This document shows, piece by piece, positions 8,607-16,638 of a DNA stretch of 64,000 bases (position 1 is its first letter; every line of letters begins with the position of its first letter). The DNA is from Convivina praedatoris (GTDB taxonomy: Bacteria; Bacillota; Bacilli; Lactobacillales; Lactobacillaceae): the NCBI RefSeq assembly GCF_933208505.1, contig NZ_CAKOEU010000001.1; one strand, 5' to 3'. Below the pieces are notes generated by a model, which saw nothing but the letters and a program-made list of their open reading frames with translations, had not been told where the DNA came from and ran no database searches. The position numbers were made by a program, and so were the translations under genes.

Positions 8607-8635
8607 ATAGTAGCAAAAATGAGCTATTACAACAA
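8607..8635 (-). promoter_or_regulatory. Probable promoter of the SEC10/PgrA-domain protein gene
   Basis: Minus strand: -35 TTGTTG (8635-8630), 17-nt spacer, -10 TACTAT (8612-8607), about 40 nt before the ATG at 8565. Confidence 0.6.
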
Positions 8636-8702
8636 TGTACGCATAAGGAAAACTGATTTAATAAAAAATAAACTATAATAAAATTAAAAAACGAGGACTA
8701 TT

Positions 8703-9149
8703 ATGACGACATTTCTCATTAGGCCAGCTGAACAACAAGACAGTCGAGACCTTTGGCAATTAAATAGTCAACAACTCGGCTATGACTACCCTTTAGATAA
8801 AAGCCACAATCGCTTAGCTGAACTATTAGAAGATGCCAGACATCACTTAATCTTGGTGGCAATTGATCCCCAAACGCAACAATTATTAGGATATATCCAT
8901 GCTGAATACTATGCGACTTTATATACTGAACTAAAATTTAACATTCTGGGGCTAGCGGTAAAGCAAAATCGTCAAGGACAAGGAATTGGGACTGCTTTAA
9001 TCAACCGTATCATTAAGGAAGGACAAGCCCATGGTGTAACCGCAATTCGTCTTAACTCCGGTAGCGAGCGCACCAGTGCCCACCAATTTTATCAAGCACT
9101 TGGTTTTAAATTTGTTAAAACTCAAAAAAGTTTTTTGAAGAACATATAA
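8703..9149 (+). CDS. GNAT family N-acetyltransferase
   Basis: A 148-residue acetyl-CoA-dependent acetyltransferase. The conserved motif A is seen as LGLAVKQNRQGQGIGTALI (about residues 81-99; Q-N-R-Q-G-Q-G-I-G binds the acetyl-CoA pyrophosphate), followed by the motif B-like HQFYQALGFKFV. The ATG follows ACGAGG about 5 nt upstream, and a TATAAT box lies at 8674-8679. The substrate is not evident; the family includes protein, antibiotic and small-amine acetylases. It is transcribed away from the surface-protein gene and converges on the MFS gene, sharing a terminator. Confidence 0.9.
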   Translation: MTTFLIRPAEQQDSRDLWQLNSQQLGYDYPLDKSHNRLAELLEDARHHLILVAIDPQTQQLLGYIHAEYYATLYTELKFNILGLAVKQNRQGQGIGTALINRIIKEGQAHGVTAIRLNSGSERTSAHQFYQALGFKFVKTQKSFLKNI

Positions 9150-9154
9150 TCAAT

Positions 9155-9190
9155 CAAAAAGGACCCGCCATTTAGCGAGTCCTTATTTTT
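9155..9190 (+). terminator. Bidirectional terminator between the GNAT and MFS genes
   Basis: Stem GGACCCGC / GCGAGTCC with loop CATTTA, with T-rich tail on the plus strand (TTATTTTTAT) and A-rich start that serves as T-tract on the minus strand. It serves the two convergent genes. Confidence 0.8.
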
Positions 9191-9193
9191 ATC

Positions 9194-10375
9194 TTAATCA
9201 AAAATTGTCTTTTCCCGTTCAAAGAAATAAATTAAGACAATCATGACTACCAACATCAAAATAAAAATAATATTTTGTGCATACCAATTTTGCGTCATAC
9301 CAAATATTAATCCGTATAACCAAGGTATCAAGCAAGCTATTAAGTAACCACCAGATTGAGCCATCCCCGACAAAGCAGCACTTTCCTGAGGATTTTTTGT
9401 CCGAGTAGCATAAGAAGTGATTACATAAATAAACATAATCGAACCTACAGCACCTAAAACACTACTAATGACTAACCATAAAACAAAAGAAATATGGTGA
9501 TTATTCATCATAGCCAAACCAAGAATCCACAAAACGCAGGCAAAAATCATGGCATTTCGGCGAGTTTTAAAGGAAGAATTTGAAATAAAGTTTGGAATAA
9601 TCATACCAAAGGGAATCCCAACCATTGACAATAAACCAACCAACAGACCGGATTGAGATCCAGATACGCCTGTGCGTTGAGCAATCACACTCATCCAGGC
9701 AATTAAGGAGTAGAAAATGGCAGATTGGAGACCGGCAATAATCAAGAGCATCCAAGCATATTTATTAGTCCAAGGATTAATCGTTACTGGCTTATGCTCA
9801 TGTGCTTGTGGTTGACTAGGCGCAACGGTGACATTAATTTTAATATTTAACAACCAAGTAACTAGGGACAGCAAAACCACAACGGTTACAAGTAACACCA
9901 AACCTTGCCAATTAACCTTATTGGCCACAGGGACAGCTATAATTTGGAAAGCCGAAGTCATAATCATTAATAGGGTACTGTAAATTCCCGTGTAAGGACC
10001 AATTTTATCGGGAGCATATTCAAAAATTGCTGCGGGCAAGAGGACGTTAATAAAGGCAATTCCCACCCCAATTAGGGCTGTCCCTAACATTAATGAGGGG
10101 GCATTGAAAATCCGCACAAAAGAACCTAGCAAAACCGCCACTAAAGCAAAGGCCAAGGTTTTTTCAATTGAAAATTTATCAGTAATTTTACTAACAAAGG
10201 GTGATACCAAGGCAAAGGCTACCAAGGGAATCGAAGTCAAAAGACCCAACTGATCAAGTGGAATATGTAGGCTATTAGCAATATCATTAGCCACGACCGG
10301 CAAGGTCGTGAAGGTTGATCGCATAATCGTTCCAAAGAAGATAATGCTAATAATGAAGATCCATTTATTTTTCAT
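9194..10375 (-). CDS. MFS transporter, CynX/NimT (cyanate permease-like) family
   Basis: Integral membrane transporter with about twelve hydrophobic segments. The opening (F-F-G-T-I-M-R, then TTLPVVANDI and LGLLTSIPLVAFALVSPF) is typical of the CynX/NimT branch of the major facilitator superfamily, whose members carry cyanate, 2-nitroimidazole or other small anions; the substrate here is unknown. The ATG at 10375 (393 residues) is preferred over the one at 10414, because only the former has a purine-rich AGAAAGAGATG before it and gives the family's usual N-terminus. No cyanase is nearby, so cyanate transport is not implied. Confidence 0.86.
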   Translation of the reverse strand: MKNKWIFIISIIFFGTIMRSTFTTLPVVANDIANSLHIPLDQLGLLTSIPLVAFALVSPFVSKITDKFSIEKTLAFALVAVLLGSFVRIFNAPSLMLGTALIGVGIAFINVLLPAAIFEYAPDKIGPYTGIYSTLLMIMTSAFQIIAVPVANKVNWQGLVLLVTVVVLLSLVTWLLNIKINVTVAPSQPQAHEHKPVTINPWTNKYAWMLLIIAGLQSAIFYSLIAWMSVIAQRTGVSGSQSGLLVGLLSMVGIPFGMIIPNFISNSSFKTRRNAMIFACVLWILGLAMMNNHHISFVLWLVISSVLGAVGSIMFIYVITSYATRTKNPQESAALSGMAQSGGYLIACLIPWLYGLIFGMTQNWYAQNIIFILMLVVMIVLIYFFEREKTIFD

Positions 10376-10546
10376 TGATTCATCTCTTTCTCTTTTCACT
10401 AAAAAATCAAGCATTTTTTATTATAGAGGAATTTTCAAATTAAGTACATGTAGATGTTTAACGAGCACTGACAAAGATTCACTACGATAGCCCCTTAAAA
10501 TTGGTATTATGTTATTAATACGTAGTAAACGCTAAAAATTTTCACT

Positions 10547-10560
10547 GGAGGACGACCATT
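10547..10560 (+). promoter_or_regulatory. Ribosome binding site that decides an ATT start codon
   Basis: GGAGG at 10547-10551 is followed by six bases and then ATT at 10558. An in-frame TAA at 10516 closes the frame upstream, and no ATG, GTG or TTG occurs in frame before the ATG at 10624, which lies inside the first membrane segment. Confidence 0.7.
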
Positions 10561-11403
10561 AAATCTTTAAATAAGACACTATCTCATTACCTTGTTTTTC
10601 TCGGCGCCTTATTTTTAATTGCAATGAGCATCAATTTCTTCTTTTCGCCCCACAATATTGCAGCTGGAGGGGCGACTGGACTAGCTATCTTAGCTCAGGA
10701 ACTCTTTGGCTGGCCACTGTTTCTAACAACTTTAGGGGTTAACATCATTATGTTAATCTTGGCAGCTATTTTTCTAGCGCGAGAAACGGTTATGCGAATT
10801 CTCTTTGGGAGTTTCATGTTGCCAGTTATGCTGGCCATTATTCCCCAAACAAAGGTTGTTAACGACACTTTATTTGCGGTCATTGTTGGCAGTGCCATTT
10901 TTGCTGCTGGGGTCGCCTTGCTTTATAACATTGACGCTTCCAGTGGTGGTACTACCGTTCCCCCATTAATTTTTAAAAAATACTTCAATTTAAAAGCCCC
11001 GGTCGGCTTACTGATTATCGATATTTGCGTGTCTTTTGGTAATATTTTCACCGCTGGCCTTGAAGCCTTTGTCTACGCTGTTTTTTCGATTGTGATTACT
11101 AGCTTAATTATGAATTACATTGAAAGTGGTTTTAACCGTAAAAAGACCCTCTTCATTAGTAGCAATGTCAGTACTACTGAGTTAAAAGATGCCCTAGGTC
11201 ATGATCTATCTTATGGTCTAACCGTCATCCCCTCTCGTGGTGGCTTTCAGAATTCTGAACAAGAACTTTTGATGATTGTCGTAGATACTCAGGACTATCC
11301 CCGCTTTGTCCGTAAAGTATTAGCGGCCGATCCCGAGGTTTTCATTACAGTTTCCGATACAGCCAGTGTCCACGGTGGTTTCTTCAATCGCCAGCAAATA
11401 TAA
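10558..11403 (+). CDS. YitT family membrane protein (DUF161/DUF2179), ATT start
   Basis: Polytopic membrane protein of 281 residues with about five transmembrane segments and a C-terminal cytoplasmic DUF2179 domain (ISSNVSTTELKDAL to ITVSDTASVHGGFF). YitT proteins are widespread in Firmicutes and their transport role is unresolved. The in-frame ATG at 10624 would remove most of the first membrane helix. The family N-terminus (a helix ending in FFFSPHNIAAGGATGLA) is restored only by starting at ATT 10558, which has a perfect GGAGG six bases upstream. AUU initiation is otherwise known mainly from infC. A second YitT gene is at 15585. The start is inferred; the family is sure. Confidence 0.85.
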   Translation: MKSLNKTLSHYLVFLGALFLIAMSINFFFSPHNIAAGGATGLAILAQELFGWPLFLTTLGVNIIMLILAAIFLARETVMRILFGSFMLPVMLAIIPQTKVVNDTLFAVIVGSAIFAAGVALLYNIDASSGGTTVPPLIFKKYFNLKAPVGLLIIDICVSFGNIFTAGLEAFVYAVFSIVITSLIMNYIESGFNRKKTLFISSNVSTTELKDALGHDLSYGLTVIPSRGGFQNSEQELLMIVVDTQDYPRFVRKVLAADPEVFITVSDTASVHGGFFNRQQI

Positions 11404-11437
11404 AAAGCATGCCAGATAATTTCTGACATGCTTTTTT
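11402..11437 (+). terminator. Bidirectional terminator between the YitT gene and guaA
   Basis: Near-perfect inverted repeat AAAAAGCATG(c)CAGA / CTGACATGCTTTTTT with A-tract and T-tract on either side. It serves both convergent transcripts. Confidence 0.9.
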
Positions 11438-11447
11438 ATTTAATAAA

Positions 11448-12995
11448 TTACTCCCACTCAACTGTTGCTGGTGGCTTAGCCGTGATGTCATAGACAATAC
11501 GGTTAACATGGTCAACTTCATTGACAATTCGAGAGGAAATCTTTTGCAAGAGTTCCCACGGCAACCGAGCAAAGTCAGCTGTCATACCATCAACTGACGT
11601 AATCGCCCGAATGGCAACCGTGTGATCATAGGTCCGGTAATCACCCATGACACCCACCGAACGCACATTAGTTAGGATAGTGAAGTACTGCCAGACATCC
11701 CCTTCCAAACCAGCTTTAGCGATTTCGTCTCGCAAAATCCAATCGGAATCACGAACAATCTTGAGCTTATCTTCGGTAATATCACCCATGATTCGGATAC
11801 CCAAACCAGGACCTGGGAAAGGCTGACGCCAAACCATTTCATGTGGCATCCCTAATTTTTCACCGAGTTCACGTACTTCATCTTTGAAGAGCGTGTTCAA
11901 CGGTTCAATCAATTGGAACTGCATGTCTTCTGGCAAACCACCCACATTATGATGGGACTTAATCGTTTGAGCCGTATCAGTTCCTGACTCAATGACATCA
12001 GTATACAGCGTTCCTTGTGCTAAGAAATCAATCCCGTTAAGCTTCGTCGCTTCATCGTTGAAGACTTGGATAAATTCATTACCAATAATCTTACGTTTTT
12101 GCTCTGGATCCGTCACCCCAGCTAACTTGCCAAGGAAACGATCCTGCGCATCAACCTTGATGATATTTAGGCCAAACTTACCGCCCAACATTTCCATGAC
12201 TTGTTGGGCTTCATTTTTACGGAGCAAACCATGATCAACAAAAATTGAAGTCAACTGATCGCCAATGGCGCGATGCAACAAAACACCGACCACGGAAGAA
12301 TCAACCCCACCAGACAAGCCCAATAAGACCTTGCGATCACCGACTTGAGCACGAATGTTAGCAATTTGTTCATCAATAAAGCCATCCATGGTCCAGTTAG
12401 CCTGAGCCCCGGCAATATTAATCACAAAATTCTTTAAAATTTGCTTACCGTATTCAGACAAAGTGGTTTCGGAGTGGAACTGAACCCCATACAAACGGTC
12501 AGCATCGTTAGCAATGGCGGCAATTGGTGTCTTTTGTGAACCAGCAGCCACGACAAAATTATCGGGTAACTGGGTCACATTATCAGAATGACTCATCAAA
12601 ATAATCTGTTGTTTAGGCGTATCAGCAAACAAAGCACTACTATCGTCACTCAAAGTGATTTCAGTCTGGCCAAATTCACCGTTACCGGGATTCGCTTCAA
12701 CTTTTCCACCTAAATCTTGAGCCATTAACTGCATCCCATAGCAGACACCCAAAACCGGAATGCCTAACTTAAAAATTTCAGGATCAATGGTGAAGGCATC
12801 TTCGTCATAAACTGACTTAGGTCCCCCCGATAAAATAATGGCCTTAGGTTGGTAGGCCTTAACTTCATCCAAAGTCATTTTACTGGACTTTAATTCAGAA
12901 AAAACACCCATTTCACGAATTCGGCGGGTAATTAACTGGTTATATTGACTACCATAGTCAAGTACTAAAACCTTATCAAGTGTGTCTTGAACCAT
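11448..12995 (-). CDS. guaA: GMP synthase (glutamine-hydrolysing)
   Basis: Cytoplasmic enzyme that aminates XMP to GMP using glutamine and ATP, the last step of de novo GMP synthesis. The 515-residue length is standard. The class I glutamine amidotransferase domain shows Cys85 in GVCYGMQ and His174/Glu176 in FHSE (a serine in place of the more common proline). The ATP pyrophosphatase P-loop SGGVDSS is at 228-234, and the C-terminal dimerisation domain ends with TAKPPATVEWE. Its ATG lies two bases after the stop of the degenerate IMPDH paralogue, so it is third in the guanine operon and under the riboswitch upstream of guaB. Confidence 0.98.
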   Translation of the reverse strand: MVQDTLDKVLVLDYGSQYNQLITRRIREMGVFSELKSSKMTLDEVKAYQPKAIILSGGPKSVYDEDAFTIDPEIFKLGIPVLGVCYGMQLMAQDLGGKVEANPGNGEFGQTEITLSDDSSALFADTPKQQIILMSHSDNVTQLPDNFVVAAGSQKTPIAAIANDADRLYGVQFHSETTLSEYGKQILKNFVINIAGAQANWTMDGFIDEQIANIRAQVGDRKVLLGLSGGVDSSVVGVLLHRAIGDQLTSIFVDHGLLRKNEAQQVMEMLGGKFGLNIIKVDAQDRFLGKLAGVTDPEQKRKIIGNEFIQVFNDEATKLNGIDFLAQGTLYTDVIESGTDTAQTIKSHHNVGGLPEDMQFQLIEPLNTLFKDEVRELGEKLGMPHEMVWRQPFPGPGLGIRIMGDITEDKLKIVRDSDWILRDEIAKAGLEGDVWQYFTILTNVRSVGVMGDYRTYDHTVAIRAITSVDGMTADFARLPWELLQKISSRIVNEVDHVNRIVYDITAKPPATVEWE

Positions 12996-12997
12996 GT

Positions 12998-13948
12998 TTA
13001 CTCACTTTCTTCTTTTAAATAGTTAGGGGCTTGCTTGGTGATTTCAACATCGTGAGGATGGGATTCACGCAAACCATTATCAGTGATTTGAACAAACTGA
13101 GCCGCCTGCTTTAAGGCGGGTACATCCTTGGAACCAGTATATCCCATGCCGGCCCGCAAACCACCATCAATTTGGAAGATAGCATCGGCTGGTGCTTCAT
13201 CGCCCGCCAAGTAGTCAGTAATCAAAACGGCATCAGCACCACCAGCTAAGGCCTTAACAACATCACCGGAGTAATGCACGCCACTACCGGCTACCACAGC
13301 CTTATCCAAATCAGCAGCTACCTCAGCAATGCCCATTGTAACGGTTAAGAAAGGATAATGACTGTTGTTAGGCAACTGAGAATCAACCGAACGACCGGCA
13401 ATCACGCCGTCCATGCCGGCTTCATATAACTGACGGGCCGCTTTAGGATCTTCAATGACGCCTACCAGCCACAAAACCTCTGGCGCTTGCGCATGTAGGG
13501 ACTTTATTTCAGTCAACATTTCAGTCGTTAGGGTTTGATTTAGATACAAAACTACAGCATCTACCCCAGCAGCAACTAACGCTTGTAACCTTTGACTAGC
13601 ATCACTGGCCAACCATAACTCAGCCGCTACTTGTAATTTACCATCATCACCGACCAAGGCCTCAGCCGCTTGGTCAGTAGCAACAACGTATTCCTTAACT
13701 GTCTCAATGGCTTTCACCTGCTGGCTAACATCATCGGTAGCGGTAATTACACTCAAACCACCGGCCAAAGCCATTGGCAATACGTAATCATTAGCGCCAT
13801 CAGCTTGCCCATTTGCCATCAAAGGTGTTTTTAATCCAAATTGATTTAGTTTAGTAGCCAATGAAACCGTATGGGGCAAAACGTTGGAAGCGGCTGGTAC
13901 CAAAAGGACTTCGTCATAGCCCAATCCTGGCTGATTTTCCTGTGTCAT
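12998..13948 (-). CDS. Degenerate, cysteine-free IMP dehydrogenase paralogue
   Basis: A 316-residue protein clearly related to IMPDH along its length. The start (LGYDEVLLVPAASNVLP) matches the family's GLTFDDVLLIP opening. VHYSGDVVKALAGGADAV matches the phosphate-binding region, and the end (IFQIDGGLRAGMGYTGS, then VQITDNGLRESHPHDVEITK) is the canonical IMPDH C-terminus. The catalytic loop GSICTTR is replaced by RSVDSQLPNN, the protein has no cysteine at all, and the whole flap (YRGMGS to PEGIEA) is absent, as are CBS domains. It cannot be an active IMPDH. It sits between guaB (50 nt upstream) and guaA (2 nt downstream), so a partner or regulator role is inferred. Confidence 0.85.
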   Translation of the reverse strand: MTQENQPGLGYDEVLLVPAASNVLPHTVSLATKLNQFGLKTPLMANGQADGANDYVLPMALAGGLSVITATDDVSQQVKAIETVKEYVVATDQAAEALVGDDGKLQVAAELWLASDASQRLQALVAAGVDAVVLYLNQTLTTEMLTEIKSLHAQAPEVLWLVGVIEDPKAARQLYEAGMDGVIAGRSVDSQLPNNSHYPFLTVTMGIAEVAADLDKAVVAGSGVHYSGDVVKALAGGADAVLITDYLAGDEAPADAIFQIDGGLRAGMGYTGSKDVPALKQAAQFVQITDNGLRESHPHDVEITKQAPNYLKEESE

Positions 13949-13998
13949 ATTTTCTCCTAATTAATGTGATTGTTTCGTTTTAACTAAAAATCTAGGAT

Positions 13999-15108
13999 TT
14001 ACAGACTAGCCTGGTAGTCATGTTCTATGGTTGTTCGCTTAATATCATTATCTTGGCGAACTTCGGCTAAGTTCTGAGTGCCCATTGCCGCCATACTTTG
14101 ACGAACGTGGTCAACAATTGGCGTTAAAATTTCAGCCAACGTACCCTTGTAATTCACGCGGGCCTCAATGCCTTCAGGTACCATCTTTTTGGCCTCATTA
14201 ACTTCACCTTGGAAGTAACGATCCTTGGAACCATTTTCCATGGCTGCAATGGAGCCCATCCCACGATAGAACTTATATTGCTGATCACCATCAGTAAAGA
14301 CTTCGCCAGGTGTTTCCGCTGTACCAGAAAACATTGAGCCCAACATAACCGCATTGCCACCCATTGCCATTGCCTTCATAACGTCGTCAGCAGTCTTAGC
14401 ACCACCATCAGCAATAATTACCTTACCACGCTTTTTAGCTTCTTTAGCAGCATCACGAATGGCTGATAATTGTGGCACACCAATCCCGGCTACAATTCGC
14501 GTTGTACAGATTGAACCTGGTCCAATACCGACCTTGACTACATCAGCTCCCGCGTCATACAAAGCAGCTGCACCGGCTTGAGTAGCAATGTTACCGGCAA
14601 TAATATTTAACTCCGGAAAGGCTTGACGCACTTCTTGAACTTTCCGTAATACCCCTTCTGAGTGTCCATGCGCAGAATCTAAAACAATAGCATCAGCACC
14701 AGCTTCAGCCATGGCTGCCACCCGTTTAACTGTGTCGTTCGTTACGCCGACTGCTCCAGCGACTAGTAAATGTCCTTGCGCATCAACAGCTGCTTGAGGA
14801 TAGGTATTGGCATCAAAACTAGCTTGTTTCACCTGACGGATTTGGTCAGCTTGTTGATCAATGGTCATATTTTTATGAATTACACCCAAACCACCAAATT
14901 GCGCCAAAGCCTGGGCAAAGGGAGCTTCAGTAACAGTGTCCATAGCTGCTGATAAAAGTGGAATGTTTAATTTCAAGGTTGGCGTCAAACTAGTTGTAAT
15001 ATCAACTGTTTGGGGATCAATTGACCCGCTTGACTGGGGCACAATCGCCATATCCTCAAAGGTCAAACCCATTGGAATAAACTTATTTTTGATGCGAAAC
15101 GTTGCCAT
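13999..15108 (-). CDS. guaB: IMP dehydrogenase lacking CBS domains
   Basis: NAD-dependent conversion of IMP to XMP, the committed step of guanine nucleotide synthesis. At 369 residues it is about 120 shorter than classical IMPDH: the two CBS domains are replaced by a short linker around residues 95-112. The catalytic loop GIGPGSICTTR (Cys201) and the IMPDH-type flap YRGMGS with DRYFQ and PEGIEARVNYKG are intact. This distinguishes it from GMP reductase. The last 45 residues diverge: the usual GLRSGMGY and ESHPHD segments are not recognisable. The adjacent paralogue keeps exactly that segment. First gene of the operon behind a guanine riboswitch. Confidence 0.93.
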   Translation of the reverse strand: MATFRIKNKFIPMGLTFEDMAIVPQSSGSIDPQTVDITTSLTPTLKLNIPLLSAAMDTVTEAPFAQALAQFGGLGVIHKNMTIDQQADQIRQVKQASFDANTYPQAAVDAQGHLLVAGAVGVTNDTVKRVAAMAEAGADAIVLDSAHGHSEGVLRKVQEVRQAFPELNIIAGNIATQAGAAALYDAGADVVKVGIGPGSICTTRIVAGIGVPQLSAIRDAAKEAKKRGKVIIADGGAKTADDVMKAMAMGGNAVMLGSMFSGTAETPGEVFTDGDQQYKFYRGMGSIAAMENGSKDRYFQGEVNEAKKMVPEGIEARVNYKGTLAEILTPIVDHVRQSMAAMGTQNLAEVRQDNDIKRTTIEHDYQASL

Positions 15109-15163
15109 AAATTCTCCTCTTCTGATGGACTATCTTAGTAACTACCGGCAGACGCTATCAAAC

Positions 15164-15202
15164 AAAAAAAGCACTCGTAGGAACACAGATCCGACAAATG
15201 CT
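15164..15202 (-). terminator. Riboswitch-controlled terminator upstream of guaB
   Basis: Minus strand: AGCATTTGTCGGA, loop, TCCTACGAGTGCT, then TTTTTTT. The left arm AGCATTTgtCGG can instead pair with CCGtAAATGCT at 15234-15224, which is the 3' side of aptamer stem P1. The terminator and antiterminator are therefore mutually exclusive. Confidence 0.85.
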
Positions 15203-15227
15203 TTCACCAAAAAAACGATTTACAGCA

Positions 15228-15297
15228 TTTACGGATAGTCACGGCTTTTGGTGCGTGGTAGAGACTGCTGGCCATTTTCCAGCGATATATCTGCAAA
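15228..15297 (-). promoter_or_regulatory. Guanine (purine) riboswitch aptamer
   Basis: Read on the minus strand: P1 5' arm TTTGCAGATA pairs with TATCCGTAAA; P2 is GCTGG/CCAGC; junction GTCTCTACC; P3 CACG/CGTG; then GACTATC. These are the conserved purine-riboswitch junction elements. The C in GAC at the position equivalent to C74 of the xpt aptamer predicts guanine rather than adenine. Ligand binding would hold P1, free the terminator at 15164-15202 and switch off guaB, the paralogue and guaA. Confidence 0.88.
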
Positions 15298-15337
15298 TAA
15301 TAATTAAGTTATTGGTAACACTTTACCGACTTTTATT

Positions 15338-15396
15338 AAAAAAATCAAGTTGCAGTAATCGATTAAACAAACTCAATTACTGCAACTTGATTTTTA
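15338..15396 (-). terminator. Strong terminator after the 4-OT tautomerase gene
   Basis: An almost perfect 19-bp inverted repeat (AAATCAAGTTGCAGTAAT and its complement) around a 20-nt loop, ending in TTTTTTT on the minus strand. It isolates the guaB riboswitch from upstream transcription. Confidence 0.9.
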
Positions 15397-15399
15397 AAA

Positions 15400-15585
15400 T
15401 TAACGGTCGCTGGCTAGGACACCACCAACCGCATAGTGATCCTTGGGCATTTCCCGTAGAATGATGTGAACTGCCTCACGCTGGGCACCGGTATTTTTAA
15501 CAATTGCCGCCGTGACATCCTCTACCATCTTGGCTAATTGTTCTTTACTACGACCTTCTAATAATTCAACTTGTACAACTGGCAT
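15400..15585 (-). CDS. 4-oxalocrotonate tautomerase family protein
   Basis: A 61-residue tautomerase-fold protein. It starts MPVVQVELLEGRSKEQLA; removal of Met leaves the catalytic Pro1. Residues about 40-55 (VHIILREMPKDHYAVGG) contain the conserved arginine and the loop typical of the family. In Firmicutes without aromatic degradation (YwhB/DmpI type) the natural substrate is unknown. Its ATG overlaps the stop codon of the upstream YitT gene by one base, so the two are translated from one message. Confidence 0.9.
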   Translation of the reverse strand: MPVVQVELLEGRSKEQLAKMVEDVTAAIVKNTGAQREAVHIILREMPKDHYAVGGVLASDR

Positions 15586-16580
15586 TATTTTTCTCCTTTT
15601 TCGATTCGTTCATTTTCCAACTGCTGCAATTGCTCTTCTAAACTCTTTTCGGCTTGCAACTGAGCATCAATTGTCGTCGGTTTAGGCGACAATGATTTAC
15701 GCATTTGCAACTGGCGATCAGCATCTAAGAACTCTCCAGCCACGTTAACCGTACTTAAGAAGGTAATGAAAGCCTTTGGATCAACTTGGCGGACCGCCTC
15801 TTGCATTTCAAACAGCTCATATCGTGATAAAACCATCATTAAAGTGGTCGAATCTCGTTTAGTGTAAGCCCCTTGAGAAGGCAAGATGGTAATGCCACGG
15901 ATTAGGTCACGATGTAAGACGTCCACCACCTCACTTCCCTTACTGGTCACGATTAAGGCGGTTAGCTTTTGATAACCAGTATACATGGTATCTACCACTC
16001 GTCCAGTGGCATAAATGCCAATTAAAGTGTATAAAGCATTTTGCCAACCAATGAAAGAACCAGCAATCAAGACGATTACAAAGTTAACCGCATTCATGAA
16101 GACTCCAATTGATTTACCAGTTCGCTTTTGAATGACCATGGCAATAATATCCAAACCACCGGTGGAAAATCCATAACGCAGAGCCACCCCTACTGAAGCT
16201 CCAACCAGCAAGCCCCCAAATAACGAAGCTAATAGTGGCTGAGTGGTAAAAGGATGGGCTGGTACAAAAATCATGGCTAATGATACTGCCACTGAATTGA
16301 GGAAACTTAAAATAGTAAACTTGCCACCAATTAACTTCCAACCAATAACACCAATCGGAATGTTAAATAGTAACAAGAACAAACCCGTATCAATGTGTAA
16401 GTGAAAGAAAGTACGGGCAAAAATAGACATCAGCTGGGAAACCCCGTTAATTCCAACTGAGAAAATATCATTTGGAATTAAGAAGTAGTTCAATCCCATA
16501 ACTTGCAAAATAACACTTATCACAAAAAAGAAAATTGTCAGCGCAACTTTACGCCAACTCGTTTTAATTAGATCCACCAA
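15585..16580 (-). CDS. YitT family membrane protein (DUF161/DUF2179)
   Basis: Second YitT-type protein in the window. About five to six membrane helices (the first is VALTIFFFVISVILQVMGLNYFLIPN) are followed by the cytoplasmic DUF2179 domain (VTSKGSEVVDVLHRDLIRGITILPSQG) and an extra charged tail of about 45 residues rich in Gln, Glu and Lys. An open frame continues upstream to 16730 but overlaps the flippase gene. The TTG at 16580 is preferred because AGG lies nine bases upstream and the family N-terminus begins there; GTG at 16577 is an alternative. Function unresolved in the family. Co-transcribed with the 4-OT gene. Confidence 0.82.
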   Translation of the reverse strand: MVDLIKTSWRKVALTIFFFVISVILQVMGLNYFLIPNDIFSVGINGVSQLMSIFARTFFHLHIDTGLFLLLFNIPIGVIGWKLIGGKFTILSFLNSVAVSLAMIFVPAHPFTTQPLLASLFGGLLVGASVGVALRYGFSTGGLDIIAMVIQKRTGKSIGVFMNAVNFVIVLIAGSFIGWQNALYTLIGIYATGRVVDTMYTGYQKLTALIVTSKGSEVVDVLHRDLIRGITILPSQGAYTKRDSTTLMMVLSRYELFEMQEAVRQVDPKAFITFLSTVNVAGEFLDADRQLQMRKSLSPKPTTIDAQLQAEKSLEEQLQQLENERIEKGEK

Positions 16581-16638
16581 TTGCCCGAACCTACCCTTAT
16601 AAATTTCTAGATAAACTACTGAGTCTATCGTATCATAA

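Noticed and set aside
12998..13948. Calling the gene a second functional guaB or a GMP reductase
   Set aside because: Both enzymes need the loop cysteine, which is absent along with the flap; only an inactive paralogue fits.
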